Source: Macrostomum hystrix (taxonomy: Eukaryota; Platyhelminthes; Macrostomidae). From it: 64,000 nucleotides of DNA. The stretch spans positions 6,350,001 to 6,414,000 of the forward strand of contig CATNEN010000003.1 of assembly GCA_950097015.1 (NCBI GenBank), given 5' to 3'. The position numbers and the translations under genes are program-made. Under the pieces are notes generated by a model. The model had not been told where the DNA came from. It was given only the letters and a program-made list of their open reading frames with translations, and did not search any database. Shown in pieces: positions 37,263 through 47,609 of this stretch. How positions within the stretch are numbered: position 1 is the first letter of the stretch; every line of letters begins with the position of its first letter.

Positions 37263-37268
37263 AATAAA
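37263..37268 (+). promoter_or_regulatory. Polyadenylation signal AATAAA of PLCL
   Basis: AATAAA about 600 bases after the stop codon, the first canonical signal downstream; it gives a 3' UTR consisting mostly of ~90-bp repeats. Confidence 0.6.
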
Positions 37269-37279
37269 GTTCGTCTGTT

Positions 37280-38035
37280 TCATATTCTTCTGCTGCTTGT
37301 TGACCAATTAACTTTTTTGATGCCTTTTTAGCTAGGTCTACTAATATATTTTGTTTATATGAGCTATTTGTCCTTCCCCTGCAATCGCCCAAGGCTAACC
37401 ATGCATGACATATTTCCACTTTGGCAAATAACGCTAATTTCCCCCTTATTATAATCCGTTTCTGACGTTCTGTTTAAAAAAAACTGACAAAACACACAGC
37501 AGAACTTTGTGTTACTTAAAGGCACAATCTTTTCTAGTTTTTTCTGCATAATCGTATAGATTCAATTTATTAGTCATAAAATTATATTTTTTATCTGACC
37601 AAAAATTAATACGCACAATTTTCCTTTTTCTTTACTACTATTAGTAGAGATTTGTAATTTGTAGGTAAATTTGTAAAATTAATTTACAAATTCTCGCGTT
37701 TATTTAATAATTTCGTTTTAACAAAAGCAGCTGCTCTTATTGCAATTTTATTCCTTGATTTACAAATTAGTCAACAGATGTCGTTGCAATTTGTCAATTT
37801 GTTATTCTATTTCACACAGAGAATGCATGAAATATTTTCTTTATGTAGATTCATTAAGAAATGACAACCATAAAATTATCTTTCTTTTACAAAGTTTCGA
37901 GCACGCTGAGCTATGAATTCCGCTACTCAAAATTCATCAATTTATAGATGTTTAGATTTATTTTGTATAGACGATGCATAATATACAATTATATTAAGTC
38001 CGACTAAAAAATCTCACGAATTAGTAAACGCGTTA
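37280..38035. other. Intergenic AT-rich stretch
   Basis: Between the convergent ends of PLCL and the small membrane protein gene; nothing recognised. Confidence 0.4.
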
Positions 38036-38041
38036 AGTTTT

Positions 38042-38047
38042 TTTATT
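38042..38047 (-). promoter_or_regulatory. Polyadenylation signal of small membrane protein gene
   Basis: AATAAA on the minus strand, 47 bases beyond the stop codon at 38094. Confidence 0.55.
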
Positions 38048-38093
38048 TCAATTTAAAAAGCGAATTAAACAGTTTCCAGCAAAGTTCAAGGTG

Positions 38094-38396
38094 TCACTGC
38101 TGCTGCTGTTGCTGGCGTTGTTTCATCTGCACGATCTCCGCTTCTGTTGCGTCGTATTTTCTATAATCAGATCTGCTGATAGAAAAGTACAAGAAAGCCA
38201 TGGAGACTAAAACACCGTAGCCAAACACCTGGCCTAGCCTAGGCTTCGGTATAACACTGAACTTTTTGTAAAAACTGCCTTTAATATTTGACAATATGCC
38301 GCCGAAATTAATCTTCACAGCGGCAGCTGTTTCCCTGCTTGGCGTAGGATTCGGCTTTGGCGAAGAATTTAGCAACGACGGGAATTCCTTTTGCAT
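38094..38396 (-). CDS. Small single-pass membrane protein, possibly mitochondrial ATP synthase subunit f-like
   Basis: 100 residues from ATG at 38396. Features: hydrophilic N-terminal half, 'GSFYKKFSVIPKPRLG', one membrane segment 'VFGYGVLVSMAFLYFSI', then 'SDYRKYD' and a poly-Gln end. Architecture, size and the order Gly-rich/YKK/basic - TM - aromatic-basic 'YRKY' recall subunit f of mitochondrial F1Fo ATP synthase (a stalk-base membrane subunit), but similarity is weak and I assign it only tentatively. A good acceptor (TTTTCCAG) ends at 38407, ten bases before the ATG, so either a 5' UTR intron or a spliced leader precedes it. An AATAAA (minus strand, 38047-38042) lies 47 bases after the stop, supporting a genuine compact gene end. 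Confidence 0.5.
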   Translation of the reverse strand: MQKEFPSLLNSSPKPNPTPSRETAAAVKINFGGILSNIKGSFYKKFSVIPKPRLGQVFGYGVLVSMAFLYFSISRSDYRKYDATEAEIVQMKQRQQQQQQ

Positions 38397-38527
38397 GATT
38401 TCTGCTCTGGAAAAGAAATTAATCAATCGAGTAGTTTTTAGCTGGCGATATTTAGTAGCTCTGAAACATTTTGAAAGGCTTTACTTATGCCTTATATACT
38501 AAAAATACAATAATTAACTAATAGTAG

Positions 38528-38600
38528 TATAATAATAGTAGTTCGGGAATCGAACCCCCGACCTTTAAGTTGTTAGTCCGATGTTGCAAACTGGTATATG
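38528..38600 (-). mobile_element. tRNA-derived SINE fragment, minus strand
   Basis: On the minus strand: 'CTTAAAGGTCGGGGGTTCG', the same B-box block as at 41185, followed by an (ATT)-rich tail. A second, oppositely oriented, shorter copy of that SINE family. Confidence 0.45.
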
Positions 38601-39150
38601 GGTATAAAGTTATGCATGCATGTTTAGATTAGCCTATGTACCAAATTACATAACTACCGCCAACGGAAAACTTTAAAGAAACAAGATTAGAAGATAACTG
38701 ATTAGAAAAAAATGGTCACTCGTTAATTACGTCACAGGTTTAATGTTTTGCATACATGATGCAATTTTATGCGACTACTTTAAGTAGCGAAAGTAGCAAA
38801 TCATCACCGATTTTTTTGAATATCTGAACGAGCAAAAAACTGAATAAACTGATTGAGGATAGAAAAAATGAGTCGCTAAGTCTTTTATGTTACAAATGTT
38901 TTGAATTAAAATGATTCTTAGCTGTGACGGTTTTTTTCACAAGAGAAAGCATCAATGTAGGGTATGTGATTATAATGCACAGCAATCAGTTAAACAAGCG
39001 ATAACAATTACAATGAGAAAATGGAAAAAATGCTTACAACAGAAACTTTAAAAAAGTTACATTAGAGAATTACATTAAAATGCTGTTGTTGCTACTTAGG
39101 CTGCTAATATAATAAGTAGTCTAATTAGCGTAGAGATAGATAAATACACA
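38601..39150. other. Intergenic AT-rich stretch
   Basis: Between the small membrane protein gene and the 3' end of the BRF2-like gene; no feature seen. Confidence 0.4.
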
Positions 39151-39151
39151 A

Positions 39152-41703
39152 TCAAATTGGACAATCAGCATGGCCGGCCAATTTAAGCCTTTCGGAAACG
39201 AGCTGATGCCGGAAATCGATCAGGTCCTGAAGATAGCGCGATAATTTTGCTTCCGTAAGATTTTGCGATCGCGAGCGCAATAGCGGATGCAATCTAAGTA
39301 GTCTCATTGCTTGACGACTGGCTTCGCTGCACAGATGCCTATCTCTAGCGCTAAGAGGTGCGGCAAAGCAGGCTAGGGCTTGATTTCGGTCAAGGCCTAG
39401 CTTCAGCAATGCCAGGTAGAGTCCCAGACAGCGCAGGCGGGAGCGCGCAATGCCGCATGTCGGCCAGGAAGCCGATAGGATGTCGGTGAGAACGGCAGCG
39501 TCAGCTGTCAAATTGGCTCCCGCTTCGCCTCGGCCCATTGGCGATAGAAGGTTCAAGAAATCGGCCTGAATATTAGTTTGGGGTGCAATGCCGGGTTTAT
39601 TTTCAAGTTTCCGAATGTACATTCTCAGTGTACTGTCTATCCCTTCTGATGTGCATTCTCTGTGTACTCTCTATCCATTCTGATGTGCATTCTCTGTGTA
39701 CTCTCTATCCCTTCTGTTGTACATTCTCAGTGTACTCTCCATCCATTCTGATGTACATTCTCAGTGTACTGTCTATCCCTTCTGATGTGCATTCTCTGTG
39801 TACTCTCTATCCATTCTGATGTGCATTCTCTGTGTACTCTCTATCCCTTCTGTTGTACATTCTCAGTGTACTCTCCATCCATTCTGATGTACATTCTCAG
39901 TGCACTCTATTCATTCTTATGTACATACTCAGTGTACTCTCTATCCATTCTTATGTACATACTCAGTGTACTCTCTATCCATTTTGATGTACATTCTCAG
40001 TGTACTCTATCCCTTCTGATGTGCATTCTCTGTGTACTCTCTATCCATTCTGATGTGCATTCTCTGTGTACTCTCTATCCCTTCTGTTGTACATTCTCAG
40101 TGTACTCTCCATCCATTCTGATGTACATTCTCAGTGTACTCTATTCATTCTTATGTACATACTCAGTGTACTCTCTATCCATTCTTATGTACATACTCAG
40201 TGTACTCTCTATCCATTTTGATGTACATTCTCAGTGTACTCTATTCATTCTGATGGACATTCTCAGTGTACTCTCTATCCCTTATGATGTACATTCTCAG
40301 TGTACTCTCTATCCCTTCTGATGGACATTCTCAGTGTACTCTCTATCCCTTCTGATGTTCATTCTCTGTGTACTCTCTATCCCTTATGATGTACATTCTC
40401 AGTGTACTCTCTATCCCTTCTGATGTACATTCTCTGTGTACTCTCTATCCCTTCTGATGTACATTCTCTGTGTAGAATAGACTTATTTCAACTGGTTTAC
40501 TCCTCTATTTGATATGTGTTTGTTGATTACATAATTTTTATGACCCTAATTGCCTATTACCTGCAAAACATTTGGTACTAAGAATATTATACAAACTAAA
40601 CTACACTAAATAAATAAACAAATTAATCTTACCTCATCTTCAACAGACTTGTATTCACTCTCATCCTTAACATCAGCCGTAGAGGCAGTACTCAAATTAG
40701 CAGCTGCAGCCAATTTCCATCCGTGTTCAATTAAAAACTGTTTTGTATGGATTAATAGAGATAAACCGCCTCGACTAGAAGCCTGACAGACGTGCCTAGC
40801 CTTGACTAGGGGGACATTTGGACAAAGCAGATGCAAAAGGCAGGCTAGATAGCCTCTGAGTTTCCGCTCCTGGCACCGGGGCATTTTTGAAGATAATTGA
40901 CGCAGTGCCAGACGAACTCGCTCTAGGTCGCACGGCTGACGAATGCCCAGAGAATTGGCATGGCCTTTTAGGGAGTGACACAGTTTCTTAGCCAATGGTG
41001 TTGGAGCATTGTCGCCTATGTCTAGCTTGGAGTTAGGTACACCCAAGTAGCGTGCGAGAGCAACGCGAGACCTGGCCTGCGGAAAATTGCGAAGAGGAAA
41101 ATGCGCGTATTTCTACTGATAGTAGGCTAATAAAATGAAACGGATTGTAGCCTAGTGCTTAGGGCGTTGGACTCGCGACTTAAAGGTCGGGGGTTCGATT
41201 CCAGACTTCACACCAGCTTTTACATGGGTACCAGCCAAATTGGGGTAATTGATGGCGTCCCCCAGTCCATGGACAGAACAGCCGCCACGAAATAGGTACA
41301 GCTGTGCTGTTGGCTGCTAGTTATCAAGAAATTTACTATGAAAGTTACTATGGAAACTATGGCATATACAGTCTTTCAGTCCATGGACTAGAGAGTGTGG
41401 AGCTACCATAACTACCATAAAAAATTTTTCCTTTAAAACTGAGATTCGAACCCTTGACTTCTTGGTCTATCATTGTGATTTTGACTTCATTATTACCTGT
41501 GAAAATGCCACACCCTCGGTGTCAAACAGACCGCAGCCAGTTGACTTTGGATCTGTGACCAATTCGCAGCTGTTGGTTCCAGAAGAAGCCAATCCGCCAG
41601 AGTCAAATTTTGTTTCAGATTGAACAGCGCCACAATCTAGGCATACTTTGTCATGCGACAGGGTGGCCTTGACCACCTCCCCATTGCAGCACTGGCAGAA
41701 TTG
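39152..41703 (-). CDS. Zinc-ribbon, cyclin-fold-like protein resembling TFIIIB subunit BRF2; 5' exon missing
   Basis: Three exons: 41703-41497, 41076-40633, 39565-39152, all phase 0 with GT-AG borders (69, 148 and 137 residues). The first begins 'QFCQCCNGEV' and contains C-x2-C ... C-x2-C ('CLDCG'), a TFIIB-type zinc ribbon; it must be preceded by an upstream exon with the ATG, which I could not place. The next two are Leu-rich helical segments such as 'RKLRGYLACLLHLL' and 'SRLRCLGLYLALLKLG', compatible with two cyclin repeats. The C-terminus 'LSRYLQDLIDFRHQLV' resembles the end of the BRF2 second repeat ('IGDLLQHRQSLV'). BRF2 recruits RNA polymerase III to type 3 promoters (family knowledge). 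Assignment is by weak motif resemblance; another TFIIB relative is possible. Intron 2 contains an array of 34-bp units. Confidence 0.5.
39605..40475. repeat. Minisatellite, 34-bp unit
   Basis: About 25 copies containing GTACTCTCTATCCCTTCTGA, with block duplications about 136 bp apart; fills intron 2 of the BRF2-like gene and touches its last exon acceptor. Confidence 0.93.
41146..41330 (+). mobile_element. tRNA-derived SINE-like sequence
   Basis: 'TAGCCTAGTGCTTAGG' (A box) and 'GGTCGGGGGTTCGATTCC' (B box, about 41185-41202) resemble a tRNA 5' head, but the acceptor and anticodon stems do not pair well, so this is a SINE head rather than a tRNA gene. It sits between two exons of the BRF2-like gene. 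Confidence 0.5.
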
Positions 41704-41709
41704 CTGCAG

Positions 41710-43670
41710 ATGTTATATAGCAATGTGTGTAATGATTAATAAGTTGCAGAATAAACTCTAAGCAGATTAGATAAATAGACAGCAGGAATGAAACAATTAA
41801 AAGAAGAATTTGGCTTACTATTAGCTTTCACTAGATTTTAATAATTGGCTAGCAATAGTTCAACATGTGTGTTCTTTTAAATAGTTTTATTTAACTGGAC
41901 AGCCTGAAAATACACAAACCTAAAAAAACACCTATTCTTTAAAGCTTGGGCCCCCAAGTTTTTTATTTAGGTTTTTCTGAAAATTTATAAAGCCTTAATG
42001 TTTTTTCATATTTTTGTTTAAAAATGCAATACATAAATTATAAATTTATAATTTATAAATATATTATATATAAATATATAAATTATAAATTGTAATGGTT
42101 TTGTAACATTAGTTTTTTAAGAGCATTTAAAAACTATTTTTACTGTCTCCAATAGGATTATTAATTAATAAACTTGATGCTCAAGTAATCATGTTTAATT
42201 TGCTATTAATGCAGCTGAATTTTTAGGCCTTAAAAACCAACACACTTGTGCTACATGAAGCTATAAAGAAATTTGTCAAGTAAAAGCATTAAAATAGCTA
42301 GAGTAAGTTATTTTAAAAGAGAGAAAGTGGAGAACCAGTCTGGAAACTGAATTGCTATGATCCTTAGTCTTTGGACTGGATGTCTATAAGCAATGCCTGA
42401 AATGCACTTCTGTCCAGTTTAAAAATGCTACTGCAAAGATGCAATATCACAAGGGTTAAATAATAGAAAATTATAAAGAACAAAACAACAAAAACAACAA
42501 AGAAATCATAAATGGACGTTTTTAAACATGTATTCCTTTCTTTGTAGTGTTTTTCTTAGAAATTACTTTGCTTTTAGGCACTCATTCTTTAGTTTTAATT
42601 TCTTGTGCCAATTTAAAATTTTTATACATGAAAGTGCCCTGATGTTTAGAAATCTTGATTTTTACATCCACAGTTTGTTAAACCAAGTTTGTTAAAAAGA
42701 TGTAGAAGTGTTTCAATTTACAATATAAAATGTCTATTTAACTTCTCAGCCAGAAAATGTGAAATTGTTATAATCATACTAAATAAGGTATTATGTGAGA
42801 AAAAAGGTTGATTTACTATGATACAAAGCCTATCTTGAAAAAAATTTACAAGAAAACATGTGTATAAGGTCAGGGAAGCCTCCAATCAACTGGAAGCCTA
42901 CAACAACACTAAATAGATTTGTACCAGCTAAAGCCAAATCATTGCTTATCATTCCAATGCTAAGTAATTCATTGGAAATAAGTATACTTGTATGGTGTCT
43001 TGGTGCTTAGACAGTCCTATCCACTAACATAGGCCTAGTAAATTATAAAATTTATAATCAATAGTATTATGAGTCATGACTATGTCACTACATACAAAGT
43101 ACACAGGCATTCAGCAGACATTCAAAAGGACAGACAAAAGCTTGGCTGACAATTGGTAGGCCTAAGAGAAAGGGATTTAGATTCAGAGAGATTGCATGCA
43201 CAGAAGCTATTCACCCAGTGTTTGATTGTGTGCACAGCAGTTTCGACTTCTAATTCATATGTTAAAGTGTAATTGAAAGTTTATATCCATTTGATTAAAC
43301 AAAGTTGTCATTTAAAAACAATTTAAAAACATTCAAGCAAATTAAAAAACATGATGTTACAAAGTAGGCCCTATACATACATTTGGTTTGCTTGTCAAGG
43401 TGAAATTGCATAGCAACAGAACATAATTAGGCTTGAGTCTTTTGCTTGTAATTGAGAACCAAATGCTGATTTTGTCCTAGGGCTATTTTATAATATTTAA
43501 TATCCCACTGAATGTCACCAAAGTTGTGCTAGGGATAATTATTCTTCTACCTTACTTTCAAAATGTTGTTGTATTTCTTATTGTTAATGTTCTACGAAAG
43601 TCGTTTTTATAGAGGTCGTATTTGAATATAATATTGAAGAAATTTCAATATTTTCTTAGAACTATTTTAT
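41710..43670. other. AT-rich region upstream of BRF2-like exons
   Basis: No convincing ORF or array. The missing first exon of the BRF2-like gene should lie here or further right. Confidence 0.4.
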
Positions 43671-43679
43671 ATATTTAAA

Positions 43680-43765
43680 GGAATTTCTTGGTAGCGTATT
43701 TAGTTATTCTGAGTATCGCATTTAGTTAGTCTAGGTAGCGTATTTAGTTATTCTGGCCGATTACT
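43680..43765. repeat. Short 27-33-bp repeat, three copies
   Basis: GGTAGCGTATTTAGTTATTCT recurs with small changes; GGTAGCGT is shared with the duplicated segments at 44995 and 45735. Confidence 0.6.
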
Positions 43766-44689
43766 TTATCGCATGTATGTATTTCTGAGTATAGGCTTTC
43801 CGAAGAGCGTTACCAATGATTTCAAGTGTACAGCAATACTTTCTATTTATCTCTCTATCTTAAATCTTTCTTAGCATTCGTCTCCAAATGTTTTATAAAG
43901 AATGAAAGAACACAATTCTGAGTATTGTATACGAACTTGTTTCAAACTGCGTTGAACAAGGTTATTTCTCTCTTGCTTTCGCTCCTGTATTTATATACTA
44001 ATTTTGTATCGTTTCAAACAAATAGTTACAGCGCATTCAAACAAACTAATTTCGCGTTAAAACAAATATACCACAATTTAAACAAAAAAGGAAAAGTCGC
44101 AGGTTTTCAAATATACTAGGTTTCGGTCTACATCAACTGACCTCCCTACTAGGGTTTTTCGAAACAAGACAGTGAGAAAAACACTATATACAATGATTAC
44201 TGAGCATAGTTAAAACAATAATAATGGCAGATGCAAAATTTATACAGGTAGGTCTGGAATAAAATGAGCACATGCATACACATTAAGTAAACAATAAGGA
44301 AACATATAGGCAAAAATGGCAAAATTATAAGTAGAATGTTAGCATTGATAAAGTCAGTTCTGAAGTATTTAAAATTCACAAGGTGCTGGTAAATCCCTAT
44401 AGTACTATAGCGCTATACTATACTATACTACTAGCACTACTATAGTAGCGCCATCCAATTTGCGAAAACATCCATCGAAACTCGATGTTTACCATTTGGC
44501 GATGTATCGTCCGGGTAATGTTGGCTAAGCCTTTGTGTACAGCCTGGGCCGTCGCTTGTAGTAGAGTAAATGACCTTTTCTCGGCTGTAGTTCTCGCGCA
44601 GAGTTCGCACACGCTTCCATACTTGAGATCGCTGAGGGTAGTGCTGATCGTAGGTGGGACTGGCTACAAATAATGTTGTAGGCCTAACT

Positions 44690-44915
44690 TCTTAACTAGT
44701 AACTTAATAAATCCCACTACTGTCACTAAAGTTGTTGTAGGGTATTATCTTAATAGCTTAACAATTTCACTAATACCACCAAAGTTGCTACAGGTCTTTA
44801 CTAGACTGCTGTCACCAAGGTTGTACTACGGTTATCTTTTATCTCACTGCTTGTTATTGTACCAGGGCTTACTTCCTTTTACTTAATTTTACTGAATGCC
44901 ACCAAAGTTGTACAG
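44690..44915. repeat. Degenerate ~50-60-bp repeats
   Basis: Four loose copies around CACCAAAGTTG followed by TAGGG or ACGG; a fifth lies at about 43510. Possibly a decayed element. Confidence 0.45.
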
Positions 44916-44954
44916 GTGGAAATTAATATTTCTACTACAGTTGACTCACATTAA

Positions 44955-45840
44955 CTGGTGGACCTTAAAAGGGCCGTTTTAACTTCTTAATTGGTAGCGT
45001 TTATATATGCACGAGCGGTAATTAGGCAACTGTATACTTTTCCAGCCGATTAGGCGTCCCCGAGATTAGAGTTTAGCAGTTCCCTTCGATAATATTCTTA
45101 GTATAACTTCTGAGTATAATTCTACTTATACTTCTCACTGCTATCTTCCTTTAAAATGAATAACACAATGCAAAGCTGTCGGAAATTTATCTTTTAAACA
45201 CACTTAAAACTATATTTACAAACACCTCTTGAAAAACTACTTCAACTTTTAAACTCTTTAAACACTCTCCTGAAACACTTTAATACTCTTGTACAAAGGC
45301 TTTCAGCTTTAACTCAACTCAACAATTTCAACTTCAACTCTAAAAACACACTTCGAAACACTCTTACAAACTCACTGAAACACTTCGAACACTTTCGAAC
45401 TCTCTCGGACTCACTCACCGGGTTATTTTTCCAGACCAAAAGTGCGGCTATTTATAGTGAGAAAAATTAACTTTTGTTTAAACGGGAGCATTTTACATAA
45501 TATTATTTATAATACGCGATTTAAAACAAAATTATTTACATACAGTATTACTTTTGATACGGTACAAAGATAAACAAATTATTATTTTTTTGGCGCATTT
45601 TTAATTTTATTTATTTTTATAATTTTTATAATAGAATAACGTATATACAAGAGGCTAACTATTACATTATCACCATCCAGTAGATATGTTTTTAAACTGG
45701 CGGTCCTTAAATGGGCCGTTTAACTCTTTAATCTGGTAGCGTCTGTATTTGCACGAGGAGTAAATTAGGCAACTGTATGTATTTTAGATTAGAGTTTAGC
45801 GCAGTTCCCTCTTATTATTAGTAATATTCTTGGTATAAAT
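44955..45840. repeat. Directly repeated ~150-bp segments 740 bp apart
   Basis: 44957-45115 and 45697-45845 share GGGCCGTTT, GGTAGCGT, TAATTAGGCAACTGTAT (second copy with one extra A) and AGATTAGAGTTTAGC. On the minus strand a TATAAATAG box lies between them at about 45450. May be direct termini of an unknown element; low certainty. Confidence 0.5.
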
Positions 45841-46045
45841 CTTAGTATAGTTCTTAGTATGGTACTTCTTAGTATGGTTCTTAGTATAGTTCTTAGTATG
45901 GTTCTTAGTATGGTTCTTAGTATGGTTCTTAGTATGGTTCTTAGTATGGTTCTTAGTATGGTTCTTAGTATGGTTCTTAGTATGGTTCTTAGTATGGTTC
46001 TTAGTATGGTTCTTAGTATGGTTCTTGGTATGGTTCTTAGTGTTA
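45840..46045. repeat. Minisatellite, 12-bp unit
   Basis: About 16 copies of TTCTTAGTATGG; grows out of the TTCTTAGTAT sequence that ends the second direct segment. Confidence 0.93.
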
Positions 46046-46408
46046 TACGTGGCATCTCGCTTTCCATTTTCTCTGCTGCGTAAAGCTTCTCTATTGCACT
46101 CTTTAACAGCACCTTTACGATCGCGCGACTGTATTGATAAAATTTTTACCATAGACATTCTGACCGGTCATTAATCGTGTTCATTAGTGACCGCCGAAAG
46201 AGCACTGAATGCGTGCCATGCATAAAAGTTTCGCGGTCATTAATGAGGTGTCCTTGAAAAATGTTATCATTGGCCAATGACAATAGAGACCGGCTATTTC
46301 GGGTATCAATGTCTTTATATTTACATTAGTATGCAGACACAAAGTTTACGTCGACTTTGATATAATTAATAGTAAAATATATGTAGGCTGTAAACTACTA
46401 GGAGTAAA

Positions 46409-46414
46409 TTTATT
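46409..46414 (-). promoter_or_regulatory. Polyadenylation signal of lectin paralogue 1
   Basis: AATAAA on the minus strand directly after the stop codon at 46429. Confidence 0.5.
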
Positions 46415-46428
46415 CGCGATTGAATTTT

Positions 46429-47178
46429 TCAGTTAAAAGGACTGATGCACTCGCACAAAACAGCGCCAGGAGTATCCGAATGATCTCGAAAGTCTGAGAG
46501 CTTATCGTGATAGAACCAACGACCAATCACGTTTTCGGCGTTGTTGCGATTGTCTGGTTCTCCGAAGCCCCACAAACTGCCGTCCACGGTGATGTTGCAG
46601 CCGACCCAGTACCAGCCACCTGCTGGCTCTGGACTGCCTGCTGGCTGAAAGCCTCCGAGCCAGAAGGATTTGCCTCCAGCCCTGTTGTAGTAGATCTGGT
46701 CCACGCGAATCATCTCTGTGGTGTCCATCACATCGGCCATGATCACCAGACCGCTCTCCGACTCGCACTTCTGCCTGCTCGGCCACCAGTAACCTACGCC
46801 GAAGTACAGCTTGTACTTCACTCCGCACAGGTCGTCTCCGTAGCCAATCGGACACAGCTGGCCAGCCTCGAGTCCCGGCTGCTGCTTCACAAACACCTGG
46901 CCTCTCCTGGAGCAGCTGCAGTCCCTCACCGACTTGCTGCACTTGTTGAACACGAACAGCTGACACGGACCGTCAGCCATGGTGAAGGCTTGGCAGTTTG
47001 TCATCTCGAAGCACATCATGGAGCAGTGTCGGAGAGATGTCGCAGATTGGTTTCTAACAAACTCAGGTCGGATGCACAGGAATCCATTATGAGCATCGAA
47101 AGTTATGCTGGCATCGCAGGGTCGATGCACCAGCAACAGTGCCAGCAGGATACTTTTGAGCTTAACCACTAGTTGCAT
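46429..47178 (-). CDS. Secreted PAN/apple-like plus C-type lectin protein, paralogue 1
   Basis: 249 residues, no introns. Signal peptide ~1-24 ('MQLVVKLKSILLALLLV'). Residues 35-89 hold eight Cys in a PAN/apple-like arrangement ('LRHCSMMCFEMTNCQAF'). Residues 109-243 are a C-type-lectin-like domain: 'WLGG', 'GGWYWVGCNIT', 'LWGFGEPDN', terminal 'LCEC'. EPDN is close to the EPN mannose-type loop, but the canonical WND Ca2+ motif is not present, so sugar binding is uncertain. N-glycosylation sequons NQS and NIT are seen. An upstream ATG at 47343 would add 55 unrelated residues; the ATG at 47178 puts the hydrophobic segment at the N-terminus and is preferred. AATAAA (46414-46409) is 15 bases past the stop. 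First of a minus-strand cluster; a role in immunity or mucosal binding is inference. Confidence 0.85.
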   Translation of the reverse strand: MQLVVKLKSILLALLLVHRPCDASITFDAHNGFLCIRPEFVRNQSATSLRHCSMMCFEMTNCQAFTMADGPCQLFVFNKCSKSVRDCSCSRRGQVFVKQQPGLEAGQLCPIGYGDDLCGVKYKLYFGVGYWWPSRQKCESESGLVIMADVMDTTEMIRVDQIYYNRAGGKSFWLGGFQPAGSPEPAGGWYWVGCNITVDGSLWGFGEPDNRNNAENVIGRWFYHDKLSDFRDHSDTPGAVLCECISPFN

Positions 47179-47292
47179 GTTTGGGCGATTGGATGTTGTG
47201 AAGATGATGGATGTTGTTGAACGTTTGGATATCGTCCTTTTCGTAGACGTTGAGTTGCCGTCTTGTGTCCAATGATATTTTTCTGCTTTCGT

Positions 47293-47607
47293 TTTGAATA
47301 TTTGACTACACGGCAAATGATTGATCAGTTTCCAAGGCGTCATTTTTACGACGTAAACATCACACGAGAATTGAATGAGAATGAGTTTATTTTGAGCTCA
47401 ACATACAGACCAACGTCCGTATTCATAGGAATGAAGAATCCAGTGTCAGTTGTAAATCATATTTTGAGCCGTGGTTTTAGGATGTTGAAGTCCTCTGCTG
47501 CATTATTTTTGTCTAGAAGCCATGCATCACTAGAGTTGCAGCAGATGATTGACAGATTGGGGATGGGAAGCTCAGCTTCAACAGTTGAAGCTATTCTAAA
47601 AATCTAA
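47293..47607 (+). other. Unrecognised ORF
   Basis: An open frame on the plus strand with balanced composition ('QFPRRHFYDVNITREL', 'LELQQMIDRLGMG'), reading into TAA at 47605-47607. I recognise no family; it overlaps the upstream part of lectin paralogue 1. It may be a TE relic or chance. Confidence 0.2.
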
Positions 47608-47609
47608 AA

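Noticed and set aside
41146-41215. Functional tRNA gene
   Set aside because: A and B boxes are present but acceptor and anticodon arms do not pair, and a related copy with an ATT tail lies at 38530; SINE head preferred.
44418-44673. Small ORFs on both strands near 44.5 kb as a possible 5' exon of the BRF2-like gene
   Set aside because: No convincing donor in the required phase and no zinc-ribbon continuation; left unassigned.
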